Source: Trileptium ribeirensis
Taxonomy: Eukaryota; Nematoda; Enoplea; Enoplida; Thoracostomopsidae
NCBI GenBank assembly: GCA_030248225.1
Contig: JASANE010028061.1
Coordinates: 1 to 64,000, forward strand
Direction of reading: 5' to 3'
Length of the DNA stretch: 64,000 nt
The notes below the pieces were generated by a model. The model worked only from the letters and a program-made list of their open reading frames with translations. It was not told where the DNA came from and did not search any database. Positions 59,650 through 64,000 of the stretch are shown here, piece by piece (within the stretch, counting starts at the first letter, position 1; every line of letters starts with the position of its first letter). Both the position numbers and the translations under genes were made by a program.

Positions 59650-62600
59650 AATTTACATTCGTGGTATATCTTACGGCAAAAAATATTAGAAGCATATTAC
59701 AAGCATACCGTGCGACATGTTCCAATAATGCTAATCTTATTTTTAAGCAACGGATCTGTGCAATAGCTGTTTTATGTAATTAGTACTTTTAGGTTAACTC
59801 ATTTATCGCTCCGAACGTTATCAGTCCAAACTGGCCGAACAATGCTACAGCTATGTTCAATTTGGGCGAAGTAAGTTGAAGCTTTGTAACGTGATGTATG
59901 TAAGTGTGACGCGATATTGACGTTTCACAAACATTGTGTTTTTAACAGTGGAATATAAGTAAAATTCGGTGTTTTTGTATTTATCGATTGCGTGTTTTAA
60001 TGACTTAGGTTGAATTTTCAAACCAGTATAATAAATACATAAAATAATTTGCAGACACATACTGAAGTACTTTTTGGATTAACGCGATGTAAAATGCAGG
60101 TTTCTATTTTCTATTAAAATTCAATAATGCTAAAAAATTGACTTAGGTGCATTTGGGTTTAAGATATTGATTTGTACTGTAACCTGGTGTAGATAATATT
60201 AAGCTTTATGTTTGTTAGAATGGAGCATAACATGTCCACCTAACTTTTTAGAAGTTTGCTTTTAATGTAAAATGTTCCATCGATTTTCGGGTAGAGAGGA
60301 CAGTTTTGTCTAACCTAATAGTGTTCAATTCAATACCTTTACCTGATGATGACATGCGCCTTATATCTCGGCGTAGTGGCGGATTCAGGGTCTCACGGTG
60401 AGGATGCACAATGGACTTATGTCAAACGGGCAGTTATGTTAAGAAGATACCGCCGATGCAATGCTTCCTCATAATTATTATTCTAAATTTGCCTTAAAAT
60501 GTTTGTAATAGCGCTAAAAATTTTCGTGCACTTTAGGATGGAGTTTCGGTTACCCCTTGGCCTAACCTCCACCCAGACAATCTACCTACCTAAGTCGGCG
60601 GATGTATGTTCCGGCGAGAGGGGGGTCCGACCAATTCCACCTCCGGAGCTGCTGTTGTCTCGGCGGTTCAATTCTTATTCGCAAATGATTCGCGAGAAAT
60701 TAGCTTTTACGCTGTGTCCAGACTTACAATTGTTGGCTTGAGAATTTCACGAAATTTTACACAATAAAGAAACATAATTGCAAAACATAATTTGACATTA
60801 TTACATAATTACAAATATATAAATTATTCTCTGCTCTGCCTGGTGTCCTAAGCCAGGATATACTATGAGAGCCATCCGTGAAACCAACAGCAAGCAATAT
60901 GTACACATCTAAGCACAAAAGGCTGAAAGCCTGCACTTTGTAACAGAATTTATTAGCAGACTCTATGTCTCCGAAACGGAAACTGGCCTGAGTCCAGCGT
61001 GGGTACAGCAAAAATTTTTTGGTTTCACGTAAAAATATTTCGGTCCAGACCCACCTGTGGACCCAATAAATCCTTGATTATAATACACGAGGTTTGATTT
61101 AGATGAAAAGGAACATAACGTTGTTTGAAATGGAAAAATGTAACATTATAGGTTTTGTGTGGTGGAAATTTTTTGCTCTCATGGACTTAGTATATACAAG
61201 ACAAAATTTTCGTTCTTGTGCTTCGAAAGTTACCGTCAAGTTATACTGTTGCTGATGAGTCGAATAAATTTGCAAAGATGGTACTGGTAGGCTTTGAAGC
61301 GCCGTTTAGCCATGTGCATATAGCATGCAGCCTTGTGTGGTGGACGTCGATTCCCATGAGAGGAGCATGATATCAAGAAAGCTAATGAGTGCAGCGGCAG
61401 CAGAAAGTGCTATAATTGTTTTGTTTTATGTGCAAAGTTATGAATGCTTTATATTTTGCAACTCAGATACTAGCAATCAATGGTTATCAAGTCCAAAGCA
61501 CATATCGTCCTGTTCCGATATCGTCTCAGCGTCGGAGCAGCGGCCGTAGCTCAAGATTTGCAGCGGGTCGCTCCGGGTAAGCGATGTTTTTAGTGTGTTT
61601 CTGGGCCAAATCGGCCAGATGTTCGGGTGCAGAATATTGTATTAAGTAAACATAACTAGTAACTCGCAAGCGAGGGTAAAACTAAGTGAACTTGGTTTCA
61701 CCAAGTTGTAATTTTTTGAAATCACCTTGTAACAGGCTTTCTATTAGATGTGTATACTACGCTAAGACATGTGTAACCATGAACTCATTGAAAAACCTAA
61801 AACCTCGTCAACCCTAAACCCGTCGAAACCAACTGAAAACGCACGAAGTATTCGTGTTAATCTTTAGATACCCAAACCACCGTATCCAGTGTAGTGAGCA
61901 ACCTATGCACACAGTACTCTCGAGAAATGAGTGTCTCCATTCGAACGGACAAATATCCATCATAAATCTAAATTAATTTATTCTCGAACTCTTTTCGAAC
62001 AAACATCTAAAGGCTCTCGAACAAATTTAAATAAGCGCTCCAAAATTTGGAACACAATTTTGAATTTATCGACCGAACATAGAACGAACTTCGAGCGAAC
62101 ATCAAACGATCAGCACTCATTTCTGGCGAGCACTGTAGAATCTTCTTCATACCGTTTACGCAATATATAACAAAGGTACTGAAGACACATTATATTCTAG
62201 CAATCCGGTTCGTTGACACTAAACCCGTTGAAAACATCTGAAAAGGTATAAAATATTCGTGTTGGACTCTAGATAACCAAACCATAATATTCAGCGTACC
62301 GAAAAACCTATATATATGGGCCACTCTTGATACCCTGTAAGCAATTAATAACGAAACAAATGAACACTCACCACATTTTGGAAATCGTGTTTGTCGACAG
62401 TATATGTAACTCTAGATAGCAAAACCGCCGTATTCAGCGTGATTGATAACGTAATAGACATTCGTTGTAAGGTAACCCACGCCACAACATGCCGAAATTT
62501 TAAAAATATCAATTTCTGGCAAAGCGTCGACGAATGATATTCATGCCGCAGCGGCCCAGGGAGTGGTCCCACAAAACTCTTTGTCAGGAAATTTATAGAT

Positions 62601-63659
62601 CTCGATGCGCTGATTCTGATGGTCTTGGTTTTGATACGAACGCGCAAGATATTGGCTGCGAAAGACTGGTATCCATATAGTCAAATTTGGCAAAGAACCC
62701 TTAGAAACCTGTTTTCGCCATTTTGATCCTAAAGATGGGGTCGGATCTGTTCGCTTTAAACTAAACGGCACATTCTCATCAGTTTTGCTATCGAGCAAAA
62801 AATTTATCGAATCCATCCATCCGACGATGACTTACTAATGACAGAACCAGGCAAAAACCAAAATTTTCACGATTTTCCCCCAGCACCCTCAGTGGAAACT
62901 CAGCTCGCTTTGTTCGCTCCGTTTCTGTGACACAATACTGCTTTGTGGCGTACGTCTGGGTAGCTTCAGACGTAATGTGAAAAATATATACATTATTTTA
63001 TTTTAACTTGGTTACTACGAGCATTTATTGGTAACGAGTCGCGTATTCACAATAAAATGAATGCTATTCGTTCAATGCTCGCTTGACGTTTGAATTTTGT
63101 TATTTTGCTGTTTGAAACATGTTATTTCACTGCTCGCCAGATACTTGCTCACTGGAAACGCGACACTTATTTTTGGCGTGTACTGTATTTACAGCCGAGC
63201 CTGTTAAAACTATTGTGAACAAAAAACCATCTTAACAATACAATACCTACCGGAAGCGACTGTTGAGCTTTGAGCCAACAAATTTTGTGCGAACATCGAA
63301 CACTAGAAACAAAATTCTTGAAAATGACTACAGCATTTTTCTTGCGTTCTGTTTGAACAGTACTTGGATATTATTGAAAACAAATTCGTTATTATTTCAC
63401 ACCTCCACTTTCGTAACCCTGTTTTAGGCATTATGTACATTATAAAAATAGCATTGAACCAGGAAGAGATCAAAATATTACAACATTGGTCGGGGTATCC
63501 GTTTTTGCTTCGGAGAGTTCCTCAAATGCGTTTTGTCTGTCTGTATCATCAAGATTTTATTTATTATAAATTTTGCTAAACAGCAAGGATAAGGGAAATT
63601 AAATGAGGATAATGATGCGGCAGAACTTATTAGCTACAATAAATTCTGGGCGGGGTAGT
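59650..63659. other. Apparently gene-free sequence with old repeats
   Basis: No exon, RNA gene or bounded element recognised. About 61780-61920, 62205-62320 and 62390-62460 share words such as CTAGATAACCAAACC and GTATTCAGCGT, three diverged copies of one repeat. A GC-richer patch at 60540-60670 reads open for 80 codons but shows no known domain. Confidence 0.35.
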
Positions 63660-64000
63660 CGAACTTATGCATGAGTAAACTTAACTTGCGCCCATCGACT
63701 ATCCTATTTTGTAATAGCCGATAGCGAATCGCAAATCGCTGTTACGAAACAAATGCGGAAATTTCAACGGTTTTTGATAACAGAAAGTGATCAAAATCAG
63801 AAACAAGTACCCAAAATTACACCTTATGTTCTAACAGATTTTGACGATTTTGAATTTGCAGTAAAAACTGTTATGTAATGCCTATCAGCTTTTGATTTGT
63901 ATGATTTGTATTTGTCGCTGTTTGCTAACAAATTCATCGTAATAGTGAAGTCACAAATTAATCGGTTCCTTCATTTAGCTTGTGTGTTCGCGAACGAATC
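63660..64000 (+). repeat. Unidentified repeat with protein-like reading, copy 2 (cut by window end)
   Basis: Homologous to the minus strand of 51745-51350. Shared words are ATCCTATTTT, CTTATGTTCTAACAGATTTT (against CTTGTGTTCGAACAGATTTT) and TTCGCGAAC. Its reading (KQVPKITPYVLTDFDDFEF) is interrupted by a stop near 63876. It continues past the right edge. Confidence 0.6.

Noticed and set aside
60499..60741. 80-codon plus-strand frame in a GC-richer patch
   Set aside because: No domain, no splice support and no conservation evidence; probably part of an old repeat.

Overview
This is a eukaryotic, metazoan nuclear window. It is AT-rich, has long introns with GT-AG sites, carries tandem satellites and several families of transposon remnants, and has only two recognisable host genes plus one nested gene. 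One host gene is a string of EB (cysteine-rich) modules, an architecture familiar from nematodes and arthropods, so an ecdysozoan invertebrate is my best guess. The species cannot be fixed from the sequence.

Left part (about 1-21.4 kb), minus strand: eight exons of an extracellular EB-module protein read from 20303 down to 1212. I assembled them by splice sites and reading phase: seven intron phases agree, and the joined reading frame is 376 codons with no stop. The 5' end (signal peptide) and the 3' end were not found. One intron holds about 52 copies of a 79-bp satellite with a five-unit higher-order period. Another carries a 210-bp triplication that copied an acceptor site and the start of an EB module. 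Upstream of the first exon found lies a nine-copy 137-bp array made from that exon itself.

Right part (about 22.4-54.4 kb, perhaps to 59.6 kb), plus strand: a La-related protein of the LARP4/LARP4B type. Seven exons are well supported (28631-54334) and join to 1188 codons. They give a His/Ser-rich N-terminal region, a La motif, an RRM-like domain and a 650-residue low-complexity tail. A 5' exon (22451-22529) and a 3' terminal exon (about 59460-59552) are only candidates. LARP4 proteins bind poly(A) RNA and poly(A)-binding protein in the cytoplasm and stabilise mRNA. If the 5' exon is right, the EB gene and LARP4 are head to head.

Inside the 10-kb LARP4 intron (31703-41951) sit, on the minus strand, remains of a non-LTR retrotransposon, a two-exon BEN-domain gene with one apparent frameshift and a fold-back element inserted next to its splice donor, and an intact Tc1/mariner-type DD34E transposase. 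Other repeats that can be delimited are two non-autonomous hAT-like elements (one with a perfect 8-bp target duplication), two copies of an element with a variable number of internal 350-bp units, two TTAA-flanked palindromic elements, several fold-backs and a possible tRNA-derived element. The rest is intronic or intergenic sequence in which I see no gene.

All exon calls rest on reading the sequence by eye (frame, cysteine or domain pattern, splice dinucleotides, phase). None has been checked by alignment or transcript data.
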